Below the pieces are notes generated by a model that was not told the DNA's origin, searched no databases, and was given only the letters and a program-made list of their open reading frames with translations. This document shows positions 11,996-24,715 of a stretch of 64,000 nucleotides of DNA, one piece after another. The stretch lies in contig CP099840.1 of assembly GCA_030062745.1 (NCBI GenBank), positions 7,684,138 through 7,748,137 of the forward strand, given 5' to 3'. The stretch is from Capitulum mitella (Eukaryota > Arthropoda > Thecostraca > Pollicipedomorpha > Pollicipedidae). Numbering within the stretch: the stretch's first letter is position 1; every line of letters begins with the position of its first letter. The translations under genes were made by a program, and so were the position numbers.

Positions 11996-13899
11996 AGACC
12001 CCGGATAAGGTCTAAAATTTAATTTTCGTATAAACCAGTTTTGTGTTTAGAGACCTGCACAATGGGTTTTGGATATCTGCGTCAAATCTGAGAGGAGACC
12101 TGCGCGATGGAATATCGGCATTCAATTCAGGACTGGAGCCGGTGCCGGCGCATCAGGAAGTCAGTCACCCTCTACGTGCCGTGCTGTTTACGAACCAGCG
12201 AGGGCAAGAATTGCTGATGACATATACAAGGTGCGTTAGAACGTGATAATACGCTCGTGGCTTTCAACTGGTTGCAGGCAGTGCCCCGATATTTCAGCAG
12301 GTAGAGCTTTAATGTTTTGCAGTGTATTGTCGAGTCTCGCAGCTCCATTTGTTGTCTTGTGTCATGGAGCAACAAGGCCCCGTAATAGTTACGTTTCAGT
12401 TCTTTCAAGTAAAGCTTGCACGCTGCCTAATCCATCACTACGCATCAGCACAAATTACGCAACATATTTCTGTTCGTAAGCACGTCGTCGTATCACGTGC
12501 AAGCACAAATATATGGTAACTGTACCTTCCGCTGCGAACGTCATCAGCTTTTCCTTAACCTGAATGGTGGCGAAGTAATTCCGCTGGTCTTACGACTACT
12601 ATTCCGTCTCGCTCCGCATCGAAACATTTCCTGTAATCCCTGAGACTGATTCGTTTCTGAGCACACAAATCCCCCGTCAGAAATCATTGCCGTTCAGCAA
12701 GCCCACAAACAGACAGAAAGACGGACAGAGGCAGAGGCGGAGAGGAGGGAGAGAAATGAGATGTTCGCAACCGTTTGGTAAAAGAAAACTTGAACATTTC
12801 TGTCAGTGATCCCACAGTAATCCTAATCCTATGGAACAGTGAAACCACTTCAAACGTTTTTCAGCGTCATAAAAGCATTTCTAAGAGACGAGCTTAAACT
12901 CCGCTTTAAGACGTGCAGGGAGCTACGTGGTATACTGTGCTTTGGACGAGGCAATTCAAAGTGGCATTCGGACCACTCTCGTATTCTAATCATGTCAGTG
13001 TGAAAACGAAAAGGAAAAAGGCGAAATATTTCATGCAATTCCCGTGAACAAAGCGCGAGCCATCTTGCCCTCCTGGCACGCTTGGAATGCAACCCCCAAA
13101 ACCGGACCAGTGCGCCAAGAAACTCAGCGCTGTTCGCTCGCGGCGACACACGATCATTACAGACTGCACGGCGAAAGCTGAACGACGCGGCTTTCTCCGC
13201 AATTGCTCGGGAAGTCGTGAGAACGAGGCGTGTACCGCCGACCTCGGTCTCTGCTGACCTCTACTCCCTCCCTTCCGCTGCAGGTCGCAGCCCGGTCACC
13301 GCTGGGTCATCGTCAGGTCACGGCCGGGTTACACCTGGGTCACGGCTGCAATGTCCACGGCCCGGCCACTGCTGCTGCCGCTGCTCTCGATGTGGGCGGC
13401 AAAACTCCGGACTGCAAGTGTTGCCAGGGAACCGGACACGGGCCTGTACAAGCGTCCAGCGCAGACAAACCCAATTTTCGGCGGCGGAAACACAATTTGG
13501 CCGCGGCGGGGACGGATTGTCCTGCGGCCGGGGAGCGTTTTGTGCCCGCGTGGCGCCCACTGGTCACGCGCCGCCAGCCGATGGGATCCGGCTGAAGTAC
13601 AATACTGAGTTATGGGACACGCCTCTCTGATCAGATGCTTCTGCCGGGTCTCCTTCCAGCTGACGCACTGGAGCCTGAGACACTGCCACCATTGCATCGT
13701 CAGCGAACAAGATTTAGCAAGACTCTTCGAGTGTGTCCGTTAGTCCCGTATACCGGCCAGACGCCGTCATGACGTGCGAGGTAGCTGGTGGTAACAGGGA
13801 GCACTGACGGCGGGATAGGACATCAGAGCAAGTACCCCGAGAGGCGGCACCAGGGCGCCGCCCGACAGCCCAGGCCGGGCCTTCGCCAGAGGCCCGGCA

Positions 13900-14200
13900 A
13901 TGGCGTCTGCTCCCGCCTCTGTCCGTCGGAGTACGGCGGACTCCGATTCCGACGACAGTCCGAGCCCGGCGGACTTCTGCTCTGCCCTCTGCCTGTCGGA
14001 GCTCCAGCTCTCTTTGCTCTGCCCTCTGACCGTGGGAGCTCCAGTTCTGCCCGCAGCTCGGAGAACCTCTGCTCTGCCTTCTGCCTGTCTGAGCTCCAGT
14101 TCTGCCCGGAGCTCGGCGGGCCTCTGCTCTGCCCTTTGTCCGTCGGAGTCCGGGCTTTGCCCGAAGCTCGGCGGGCAGGCAGAAGAGTGCTCGGGCGCTC
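13900..14200. repeat. diverged GC-rich tandem repeat
   Basis: Recurring TCTGCTCTGCC(C/T)TCTGCCTGTCGGAGCTCCAG and TCTGCCCG(C/G)AGCTCGG segments, poorly conserved in spacing. Both strands are open for long distances as a result. Confidence 0.6.
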
Positions 14201-15135
14201 AATACGCTTCTGACGCTTTGACAGCGGGCGCAGAGAAAACAAGGCTCTCAGCAACAAACAGGCCGCTCCGTACCGGGTGGAAACGGCACTTATGCAGCAG
14301 GAACAGGCGGCCATGTACCATGCGGGAAATGTCCCACGGCTCCGACTTAAAAGATAACCTCGTGACCCCGTGCTAAAGTACCCAGACAACGCTAAGAGTT
14401 CTCAGTTCAGAGTGCTGCGTACAACAGTTGTCTAAATTGAACTTTCAACGCTGGCACTCGGCGTTTTAAACCCAAGCTGCAAAAGGCCGCCTCACAAACT
14501 GGTTGACCCATTCGCTGCTCACCGACCCCTGGCGCGAATTTCATAAACTGCGAAAACCAAAAATAAAAACAAAAAAAAAAAACTTTACGTCCGTGGACAG
14601 CCGACGGTGCATGCCATGAGGAAGGTGAATCCTACCAAGAAGACCCGTTGGAAATACCGACTCTAGAAAATACTGCAACCGTTTAATTTTTCAGACCAAT
14701 TGCATTTTTGCAACACATGTATAATGCATAATCGTCAAAAGCAATGTGCGATGAAGCGGCCATTTTTTGTGGAGATGACAAAGACGTCTTTCGCTCGCGT
14801 CGTACCTAGACCGTTTAGAAGGTTAAAAAACGTTAAACGTTGCCTCAAACGACTACAGTGATCAGCATCACAAAGTGAGCGTTACTTCAAAGTTGAACGC
14901 CTGTTAGGTTTTTCCCCGGAAAACTAGTGCGAAGTTTCAGGTAGTTGAACATTATTCCACGTCACAACGGGTCCCGAGCCTTTCTGGAAAGGCTTGCGAA
15001 CTCACAGCGTTGTTCGTCCTCGTGTGGACAATTGCACGGTCCAGCCGTCCTGGCGGTGAATTACCATTGTCCCCCACTTGCGGCACATGATACCGGATGA
15101 AGTCATCTCCGCAGTGTACGGCGGTGCGGACTCAC

Positions 15136-15314
15136 CCCCAGTGCGGAGAGCTGGGTGGACGAGCCGCTCTGCTGGTGGATGGCCACCAGCCGGTCGATGT
15201 CGTCCTCCGGCTCCGAGGCCGGCAGACTGGCCACCGAGCGGCGCTCCTGAGTGGACGGCGACCTGCTGGCCAGCGGCGACTCGCTCGGCTGGGAGCCAGC
15301 TGATGACCGCTCAT
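15136..15314 (-). CDS. btsz: bitesize-like gene, Ser-rich linker exon just before C2A
   Basis: Exon of 179 nt. Acceptor ACCTCTGTTGCCAG ends at 15315 (phase 1) and the donor GGG|GTGAGT is at 15136/15135 (phase 0). The phase-1 acceptor fits the phase-1 donor of exon 35748-36401, where the junction codon becomes Asp. The phase-0 donor fits the phase-0 acceptor of the first C2A exon at 4422. The peptide is hydrophilic: ERSSAGSQPSESPLASRSPS, then SVASLPASEPEDDIDRLVAI and HQQSGSSTQLSALG, a typical Slp linker. It is isolated by introns of about 20.4 kb and 10.7 kb. Splice sites and phases are strong evidence that it is real; membership of this gene is inferred from strand, phase and order. Confidence 0.78.
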
Positions 15315-18300
15315 CTGGCAACAGAGGTCAACCAAGGTTACAAGGCCGCTTTGCACGACCTACCACAGCCCATTTACCCAAACGCTGTTCGACTTCCAAT
15401 GCTTACCGTGGAATACTGCACATGTCACACAATGGTAGCTCGTGGGAACCTAAACAACCTTTGCATCCAACATTCGCTGGTTTGCAACTGAGGATGCAAG
15501 CTATACCAATGAAAAACAAAAATGGCGCTGATGAAAACAAAAATGGAGCGCGGTGCAAACCATGCTTGTAAATCCCATACAATGTGTAGACAGAGTTAAG
15601 TGTTTGTGCCGTATCTCGTTTGCATGAGAAATATGAGTAGCCTTGTTCCTTTTCTGTTTAAAAAGGTAACGCGTAGTGTACGATGACGTGGCCGATGGCT
15701 AGTAATGCAACATGCAATGGTGAGGGAGCAGTAAGACTCGTTTAGTAATTGTGTGACATTCAGAATGTCCAGCATGAAAATGGACTAGCATTTAAGTCGT
15801 ACTACCAAAGAACAAAATAAAAATGTCACGTGGCCTCCAGCCAGGTGCCAACCGAAGCCGTGAGTCCGTCCGGCCGGAGGGACTGGACAGCTTGGAGGTT
15901 GGCTTGTAAATGTGGCAGGCGACCTGGCCAGACGACACGAGTCGCATGGTCGTTTGGTCGCAAAGATTGCCGCAAAGGAGATGATCTGCACACCAATGAG
16001 CAACTGCCGCTCGGCCTCCCGACAGCGCGGCCCGGTGTGCCAGTACCGGTTCAGCGGAGCCTCCGCAGCTCCGCCGAGATCACAGCGCACTGCTCTGGAT
16101 TGGACAGGTCGGCTGGAGCAGTTGCATGCCTCTGTTTGGGAGCCCTGCCGCCCGATTTCACTGAAGAGATGAGTTCTCGCAATCTCTCAACGTATTATGT
16201 GATGGGTTAAACGTGCAATCACGTTACTCGCTAGACTAACAGTGTTTTAATTATGGCTTTCCACTTCGATTTGGTACATCTATCTAGATGATTGATGAAC
16301 TTAACGACTATTGCTGGATACTTTTATCAACATTCTGAATGAGACGCTCTGAACAGTTCGAAACCATTTTAAAAGTTGATAAAACAGGCCCTGCTTAAAA
16401 CCATCAGCAGTGCAACTATTCACGCTTAAAGTGATTAATTTACCGACTGCAGTCACATTCAAACGCCGTTTCGATAACTAATGTCATCATATGCGCCATA
16501 AAACCAATAGGGAGTCTCGAAACACATTCGGCAATGTACGCACCAGCCATACCGTTCCGTGCGTTAGCTGGTAACCAAATGCACTGACTGCCGACGTAGA
16601 CGGCGCATCGCCGTCTAAGCCCCGCAGGAGAGACAAGCTGGAGGGTGCGGGGGGACCGGGCCTCCGGCGACAGCCGGCAGCATATCAAATCCGTCACGGC
16701 ACGACGGGAAAGTCAAGAGACGCCGAATCGGTCCTGGGCGATTCCCAGCCCTCGACCAGTTCTGCCTGTCTGGTCTGACCGGTCTGACAGGTCAGAGGCC
16801 GAGAGACCGTCACCTCCTCAGGCTCACGAACAGGAAACGGACATCGTCGCGAGACCGCGCTGAAGAGCGCCAATGCCGAGCGACATGACGCCGCATCGTG
16901 CGTTCAGCGCCCAGTACCAGCGTGAAAGAAACGCCCAGCGTTAACAGCTCCTGTCGTCACTCCGGTCCACCACAGCGTCCGTCTGTCTCCGTTCCATGGC
17001 CATGAGCTCGGTAGCAAATTGCGTGACCGAATTTCCCACCTATCACCTCCAGTTACGCGACACAAAATAGGTAGTGCTAGCTCCTGGACCCAATCAACTG
17101 AGGCACGAACAGCTGCGACTCCCTCGGACAAACCAGCGACCCTAACTAAAAATGAGAACCATTGCGACGAACACCAAATACGGGCATGATTCAGGTGCTT
17201 GCCGCTCAGTGGTCCACCGCTCGGAAGGAGACTCACAAAGACGGGTAGGAACGTTTGGACCTGAAGATAGTCAGAAATGCCGAAATATTACAACAGCACG
17301 TTACTGCAAAGGAAAAGTGTGCCGAACTACGGTCTAAGCCGCAAGAGAAATAAACCTATGTCTGTCTAGAACAAAATTTGACTTCTTCACAAATCCGGAC
17401 TCTCGGAATGGCGTTCCAAGGAGAGGTTTAACTGCGCCGAACAATTTGATGAATGGAGTTTAAAGGGCATAGTTCATCCTGAAAGGGATCCAGCAAAAAA
17501 TATGATACGACTAAGCAGAGTCCGCAGATAACGATTCCGTTATTTGTTTATGGCATGGAACCCGTGAAACGTAGAAATTTTGATGAAGGACAAATTCAAC
17601 ACCATGACGTCATTTTTAGCAGTAACGTCGGACACGCAATGTGCGGTGAACTAAATATAGGCAAACGATGAGCTGCAATGACAATTTGTGCAGCATCACA
17701 CTGACAAATACATCTGCACTGCACTAACATATCTGCAGTATCACTGAGAAATATTCACGAGAAAAAAGATCCCCGTGGCACCATAAACGCAAAGTTTCAG
17801 CCACATGAGTCGGGACTCAAGCCGCCATTACTCCCACGAGGGGCAACCACTGGCAACTCGAACAAAGCCCACACTCTTCTCCGAGGTTAGCCAAGGTTGG
17901 CCGACGTCATCAACAAAACTTGGCCATTAGCACTATGACGTCACCGTACATCTGGCACTCCCCCCAAATCTGGCACTTCCCTTTAGAATCGTTTATATAA
18001 TCTGTTCCAGCACCGCAAAGGAAGAATTTTGGGGCAAACGATCTTTGGATTATACAATTTCCACATCCAAGATACAATCCTGCTATCTCAGTTCAAAATC
18101 TCATTCAGAAGCGAAAAGTTTCCTTTAAACGTCCCAACAAGTAGTGCTAACACACAAAGATCAAGTAACAAATATTTCGACCGGAAAACTTGGCTAATCA
18201 GCTGGCAATGAAACATTTGAAAGTAGCAATGCAAACGTGTGCCAGAAGTGTTTTAGGCTGCCAGATGTAATATAGCGCAGAGGTCCGACTACCTTCACTC

Positions 18301-21204
18301 GACTAAGCCAATGGAAAATACGGCCCGAATATTGCATGGAATGTCTTCATGGCGAAAGGTTTTTCGTCATGGAATAACTCTGTCGTGAGCTCTAAAATGA
18401 AAGCATTACAAAATTCATATGATTTACGGCAATTACAGGCAGAGAGCGGGTACGACGAGCATTTTTTGTTTGCTTTTGCCTTATGGCGGTCTGGCTTCTT
18501 TCAGGTGGGTGACACCCTATCAAATTAGGAGTTTAGCTCGTACGTGGTCGTTCTGATGAAGATAAATCTGTGGTGTTCCTGCCCAGTTCGGCATACCAAC
18601 GCCCTTCTGTCCAAATTTGGCTGCAGATAACTGATCATAGGTTGTCGAGAACATTTGAAAGAAAGGCCAAAATCTGGTTTTAGCTGGAGGTCTGGACTGC
18701 TGCGTAAAACAATGCATTCAACACTGGTCCCAAACCACCCGGTGGTTGCTATTCGAGGTAAGATTGTGTTTGTTTGATACGCTTACCTGACGCGCGAAAA
18801 TCGCAGCCTAAAACCAACGTTATGTTTGCAAGCTGTTTTGGCTGCATGAGCACTTACCTCAATAAGAATGAACATACGACTGTGTCATTATCCAGCCAAA
18901 CAGAACAGCAGGGTTCCGAGCGGGCTAGCCGCGAAAGACGAGGAGCTGCGTGGCTGCGTGGGCCCAGAAGGCCCGTAATCACAGAGGGCATTATCTGACG
19001 CTGCCTCCCCGGGGACCCATCGGTCACGGGCAGCAGACGATAGCGGTCCTCCGGCCAGCCACGCCGAGCCGCCAGCCGGCCCCAGGGACTACGGCCGGAG
19101 CTGGTCTGATCTGACAGATCACGGCACGGAGACCGGGCTGCCTGCAGGTCGATTTTTCGAGTCGATTTTTCGTCTCCGCCGTCCGCAGCAGGCAGACGCC
19201 CACGGCGGCGCCAGGCGTCTGCGCCGTCCGCAGCAGGCAGACGCCCACGGTGGCGCCAGGGAGGGCCCCCAACAGCTGGAGATGACCGGCTTCCGCCCGG
19301 TCCGTCTCGGTCCGGCTCCGCGTTGCTTAGCACCTGGCCTGGCCAGTCCTCGGCCAGACTCATCTCCACCAAGCCATGCTCACTTCAGTCTGCCCCTACT
19401 CGGCCCGGCCCGGCCCAGCCCGGTCCGGCCTGGTGAACTGCCCCGGTTCGGGCTGCATTTGGACAGTGCTGTCAGAAGACTAAACCGCTGGCAGGCCGGC
19501 AGAGGGCTGCCGCCTGACCGGACTAGATACGTGATACCGCAGTCCAGGCCACACCACACAGCCAGCGACCAGCTGTCATATCTGATGCCGGTCTGGCAGC
19601 GGTCCCCGTTAACGGTGGAGGACCAAACTTGATCGTATTCCCCAGGCCGACCAGCAGAACGCATCACAATCAGCAATCAAGTGTCATTCGCCGAACTCAG
19701 AGAAAGCCGTCCCGACCTCGGAAACGTGACCGGATGACACAAAGATTCCGAAGAAACCACAACAAAGGCAACAACTGCACCGGCGTAATCCTTCACTGCT
19801 GAGGTTTCCACCCCATTTCACTGGAGGTACGCCGATCAGCCTCACACCACGAAACGACCTGAGCGGTCAACGGGTTCGCTGTCTGCATCCGATCAGCGCA
19901 CGAGTCCGGTGTAATTTGGGAGTAGCGGCTGCTCTGCGGCATGTCGCATCCGGCATCAGGTGGCATCTGTGACGTCACAAAAGTTTCCTCACGTCCGAAC
20001 GCTGAGTCAGCTGAGTCTGTACCGATTACACAGTGGTGGATAGGCAATTAAACTTCGGCATGTCCTCAGATTCAAGGTGGCTTCAACTGCGCGAGGCATA
20101 CCAGGCTCAGGCATGTGCTGCGCTCTTGTGACAAAAGTAGAACGTTCCATGGACCTTTCCGAGAAAATACTACGAAGTGGAAAGCGACCAGCGCAGCCAA
20201 AGGAAGGCAGGGGGCCTGGCTCCCGCCTCCCGCACACATCTTTGCGAAAACCATTATACATCTTCTTCCCAGCAGGCGGTTTCCGACTGATTTCAGTTCA
20301 CAATGAGCTCCGCTCGCGCCCTTAATAAAATCCTGGTTGCTCCCCTGTGAAAAACGGTGTCAGCATGCGAACGCGACGTTAATGAAGTATCGCTTTTTAC
20401 ATCCACAGTTAGCACTTCAGCATATTCGCGCTTCCATCCCGCATTTCGCTAATCTTGGGTGATTACGCTGACTTAAACATTCACTAAAAGCCTTCCGAGT
20501 AAAAGCATGAGATAAAGTTCAACTGTTCGTATTTGGCAATTGGAGTCCGAGGCTTTTAGTCGGATGGCGAACGCTCGTTGTAGAACTACCGTAACGAGAA
20601 AACATTCCGGTTGTAAGTACACGACTCTGTTCGCCAGAGCCGGACAGCCACTCGTCGTGTCACCGCCATGTTCAGCCGAAGAAGAAAGCCAGAATTTCCA
20701 GGGCCTTCTCGGTCTCTGCATGGTTTATTTCTGTGGCGCGGCCGGAAACTGGAAGCAGCTTAATTTGTGTCGTCGATTCAATCGTTGACAAGTCAGAGGA
20801 GCTCTTCGTTACCTGGGGCCACAATTTTCTACGGTGTACGGTGCGACCTACACTGCCTGTACCAGGCGACGTTCAAACCCAACTTGGACGGAGGCTCAGT
20901 GGTACCACTCTCGGTCCAGGACCTCCCAGAATGGCGCCCGTCAGTCAGCACACGCTCGGCGGACGTCAGGCAGCTCGGTTTCCGGCTGCGGATGTCGACC
21001 AATAACCAGATTACAGCCGGTCAGATGGCCGGTCGTCGGCCGCGCAGGAGCGCATATTGCGGCCGAGTGAGGGCGGCGGCGGCGGCGGCGGCGGCCAGTG
21101 AATGCCGGCCGTCACGGGGCGCTCTTATTGAACACGGCTCGGGCCGCGTCCGCCCTCCGACGGGCTGACCGGTCCGAGGCGGTGCGCTGAGCCCGTCTGA
21201 CCGC

Positions 21205-21474
21205 CAGCAATGAGAGCCAGCTCAGCCGCCCGGTCACAGGTGGGCGGCTGAACCGGGTCGATAATCAGCAATGAGAGCCAGCTCAGCCGCCCGGTCACAG
21301 GTGGGCGGCTGAACCGGGTTGATAATCAGCAATGAGAGACAGCTCAGCCGCCCGGTCACAGGTGGGCGGCTGAACCGGGTTGATAATCAGCAATGAGAGC
21401 CAGCTCAGCCGCCCGGTCACAGGTGGGCGGCTGAACCGGGTTGATAATCAGCAATGAGAGACAGTTCAGCCGCC
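21205..21474. repeat. 61-bp tandem repeat, about 4.4 copies
   Basis: Unit starts CAGCAATGAGAGCCAGCTCA and ends GGCTGAACCGGGT(T/C)GATAAT. Copies begin at 21205, 21266 and then every 61 bp. Each unit contains an internal inverted repeat around CCGCCCGGTCACAGGTGGGCGG. Copies differ at one or two sites, so the array is recent. Confidence 0.93.
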
Positions 21475-22581
21475 AGTGCGAGATCAAAGTTCTGCCAGCC
21501 ACCGTCCGTCAGAGGTGGGAGTTCCGTCTGTCGCTGTCCGTCAGAGGCCGGAGTATTCCCACTGCTGTCCGTCAGAGGTCGGAACTCTATCTGCGACCGT
21601 CCGTAAGAGGCGGGAGCTCCATCTGCGGCTGTCCACCAAGGGCCTGACGGCGGGGCGCCTCTGCGGGAGAGCGGCCAGCACCGGCCTAGGTCGATACGGG
21701 GCGGCTGCGCTGAAGCCACTCGCGACGACCTGCGGTGGCCCCATCAATGCCGCGGCGTGCGTAATGCGTAATGCGTAATGCTGCCGCCTGATGAGCACAC
21801 CGACACCTGAATAATGAACGCCCCTGGACAGGTCTGGGCAGCAGCGACGTAGTCTGGCACGCGCCAGAGACAGTAAAACACAATAAAGGATCGCGTTGAT
21901 AGGGAAGGAGGTTATAACAGAATATGCATATGCCAACGAAGAGCATACACGACATGAAAAAGGCAGGACAGACGCTCCACTAATGCCTGCCAAAAATGTT
22001 GCCGTCTTTATATTCACGGCTTCGTGTGCGAGCAAGGGAGCGGGCTAAGTCTGAATGACTCGGTAAGGTCTCATTCCGGAAGACGCGAGAGCCCTGTCTG
22101 ACATTCAATGTAATACTAAGTCCCATTCCAAAAAGAGGTTCGCAGGCGTCAACAGAGCATGGGATAAGTAGCGTAGGACCTACCTACATAGAACCTTGGT
22201 GAACCACTCGGCATGTCGTAGCATTTCAGGCCCATCAACCTGCGGTCAGCATCTCTCCGCCCGTCGGAGCAAAAGTCAGGCCTTCGCTGCATTCTGCCCT
22301 CTTTTCATGACATAAACGACAAAACGCACCAAATTTGTATCGTTCGATTCCTTGCAGCTCAAGCCATCCGAATATCTAGTTCCAGGATTTTTTTTTGTGA
22401 CTGTACGATAACTATTTCCTGTCGCGTTTCCAGAGATAAAACACAACGTGTTTCCCATCGCAGCTCATTTTACATCCTCGATGATTAAGGCAGTGAACCT
22501 ACCAAATATAAAGTGAGTACAGGATATCAAATATATTTCATGCAGTAAAACCAAATATGCCAATAAATACAGTGAAACTAC

Positions 22582-22585
<4 letters not shown>

Positions 22586-22651
<66 letters not shown>
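22586..22651. repeat. (CA)33 microsatellite
   Basis: Uninterrupted CA dinucleotide run of 66 bases. Confidence 0.98.
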
Positions 22652-22654
<3 letters not shown>

Positions 22655-22881
22655 TCACCCTTAATCACGATTTTTACTTTAAAATGGGACAATATCTAGT
22701 TATTAAAGGGTGTTTATGGAATTGTGTAAAAACTTGTTTTGCGGGTACATCGTTTTTAAGATCATGCCCATATTTGGCATGTCCCCGCAAACCATGACAG
22801 TTACATTGTGTGCGTGTGAACCTACTTATGCTCCTAAAGTAAGAAGTGTAAATGTTGTAAGAATTTTATGTGCATGTCTTA

Positions 22882-23034
22882 GGTGGCTGAGTGGTCGGGG
22901 CATGCATCTGAGAGTTGGAAGGTGTTGGGTTCAATGCCTGACTCGATGCACCTTGACTGGTTCCGTCTTCGGGTTTATAGGGAGAAGGCTGTAATGATGT
23001 AAGTAGGTATTACGTCGACGGAACACTTACCATT

Positions 23035-23038
<4 letters not shown>
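22882..23038 (+). repeat. tRNA-derived SINE
   Basis: The head resembles a tRNA. An A box TGGCTGAGTGG is at 22884-22894 and a B box GGTTCAATGCC at 22928-22938, 33 bases apart, as in RNA polymerase III internal promoters. The 5' GGTG can pair with CACC at the end of the head. A non-tRNA body of about 85 bp follows and then a TA-repeat tail. The poor cloverleaf and the tail argue for a SINE rather than a functional tRNA gene. Confidence 0.72.

Positions 23039-23039
<1 letters not shown>

Positions 23040-23093
<54 letters not shown>
23040..23093. repeat. (TA)n microsatellite at the SINE 3' end
   Basis: About 27 TA repeats directly following the SINE body, the usual position of a SINE tail. Confidence 0.95.
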
Positions 23094-23095
<2 letters not shown>

Positions 23096-23141
23096 GTATA
23101 CACTATTTTCACGCGACGAATTTGGCTTGGAATCCATGCGG

Positions 23142-23196
23142 CTCCATCCATCCATCCATCCGTCCTTGGAATCCATCCATCCATCTATCCATGAAT
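23142..23196. repeat. (CCAT)n imperfect microsatellite
   Basis: CATCCATCCATCCATCCGTC, then a second run after TTGGAAT. Confidence 0.85.
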
Positions 23197-23473
23197 TTGG
23201 CCATTGCCCCCCCCCTTCCCCATGATCTTCAGATCTAATGAGTCGATCTTGACGGGGGAGATCTGAAGCGAAATCATATGGTCTGAATTAACTTTTTTTG
23301 TCAGGACAATATTCCTCGAAAAACGTCAATGGCGTGCTCAAAAGACCAAAACGTGCACAAAAGGACATGTCCACTCTTCATCGTCAGGAAGCATTTAGAC
23401 CACGAGTCTCGGTTTCTGCTTCGATCATTTGATTATGATATGCCCTTAGATATGTTTGGGAGCTATTCTGAAT

Positions 23474-23650
23474 CAGTGGTGGATGCAGGATCTTAAACTT
23501 GGGGGGGAGCAAACGCAAACATGCTTAAAATTAGTAATGTCGCTGGAACACGTACTGACATTTATTTGGCTACACCATATTGGACACTTGCCTCCGCCTC
23601 TATTAGACACCATAGATCAGTGGCGGATACAGGATCTGAAAGGTGTGTGT
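23474..23650 (+). repeat. two degenerate copies of a CAGTGG(C/T)GGAT-type transposon end
   Basis: CAGTGGTGGATGCAGGATCT at 23474 and CAGTGGCGGATACAGGATCT at 23619 are near-identical, with a G-rich stretch after the first. CAGTGGCGGAT is a terminal sequence common among hAT-like non-autonomous elements. Both copies point the same way, so this may be two nested or truncated ends. No partner inverted end was identified. Confidence 0.4.
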
Positions 23651-24184
23651 GTGGACAAGGGGGAGGAATGACACATGTGTTATATCAGTTATAATACTGA
23701 AATGCCTATCATTTTTTAATATTTGCCCAACTCTTCATGCAGTGTTACCTGGATCCCCCCTTGGCACCACATGCATCCGCAACTGCATTATGTGCACCCT
23801 ACAAAGATGCTATTGCCATTGGGTGACCAATAGCCAACGGCATTGATTTCAGAAGGTATCGTCAGCGTCTTTGCTTTCTTAGTTCCTTCACCTGACTTCG
23901 CCCATGCCATCTAAACCAACCGCCACTTCAACGTATGTGATTTAAGGCATGGATGGTGACAAGCTGACATCCACCACACGAATAGAAAATATTAATCTGG
24001 CCATCCAGAACTACGCAGTAGCAGTATTACGCAGTCTGCACAGGGCCTGTTTTAAGGAAAAATGACTGCGGGGGCAATTCTGCGAACGAGGGGCAACGAG
24101 GGGCTGAGACCACCCCTTTCCCCGGCATTTCCGTTCTCCTTGTTAAATTTTAACCACGTTATATATACGTACATATACATATGG

Positions 24185-24190
<6 letters not shown>

Positions 24191-24220
<30 letters not shown>
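24191..24220. repeat. (AT)n microsatellite
   Basis: Dinucleotide run inside the left part of the DNA transposon. Confidence 0.9.
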
Positions 24221-24222
<2 letters not shown>

Positions 24223-24715
24223 CTAAGAAAGGAATATATATAAAGGCGAATTATGATGAAGACTTTTCCAGAGTGATGCGTGCAAAATATGGCTTTGGTC
24301 CAACATTTTCAAGCACTGTCACACGAAGATTGCATGTCGCTTGTCTTGGATTTTATTTTTATTTTAGTGAAATTCGCGCCAGCTTTTGTGCATTTCGAGC
24401 CCCTTAAAGTCAAAGAATACTATTCCATCTATCCCCAGCAAGACCTCATGCTCCATGGACTTGTGATCCCTGGGAGATTCAGTTAGGGAGAGGGGTGTCT
24501 GAAATGCCCCCAGATACGTTTTGTGTTCCAGTTTTTTTTAACCAAGTGCACGATATGCATAAAAAGTACATGATAGAACTCCTTTTGACACACTGGATCA
24601 AAAGACACTTCACATGCTGTCGCAGGACATAGGTCACTAGCTCTGTCGGCAGCAGTGTGGCTAGGTGGAATGATACTTCAACCCTCTTTGGGGCTTAGGG
24701 GTTCTGGCGACGATG

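Larger units (their letters stand above)
4423..15135 (-). other. 10.7-kb intron upstream of C2A, rich in minisatellites
   Basis: Contains the minisatellites at 6648-7312, 10539-10735 and 10905-11995, a diverged GC-rich repeat at 13900-14200, a pyrimidine-rich stretch at 5510-5620 and an A-rich tract at 14560-14582. The flanking exons are both phase 0 at this intron. No phase-compatible exon was found inside. Confidence 0.6.

Noticed and set aside
10132..12022. Long plus-strand frames of 430 and 387 codons
   Set aside because: They are read through the 21-bp and 22-bp minisatellites; the peptide is the repeat translated, with no start context or splice support.
16060..16150. Short minus-strand peptide ending ISAELRRLR and a stop, with an acceptor-like GCTCCAG upstream
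   Set aside because: Too short, no family recognised, and the opposite strand is equally open; could be an alternative terminal exon but nothing supports it.
22882..22953. Functional tRNA gene
   Set aside because: Stems do not close a proper cloverleaf, no clear anticodon arm, and the sequence continues into a SINE body.
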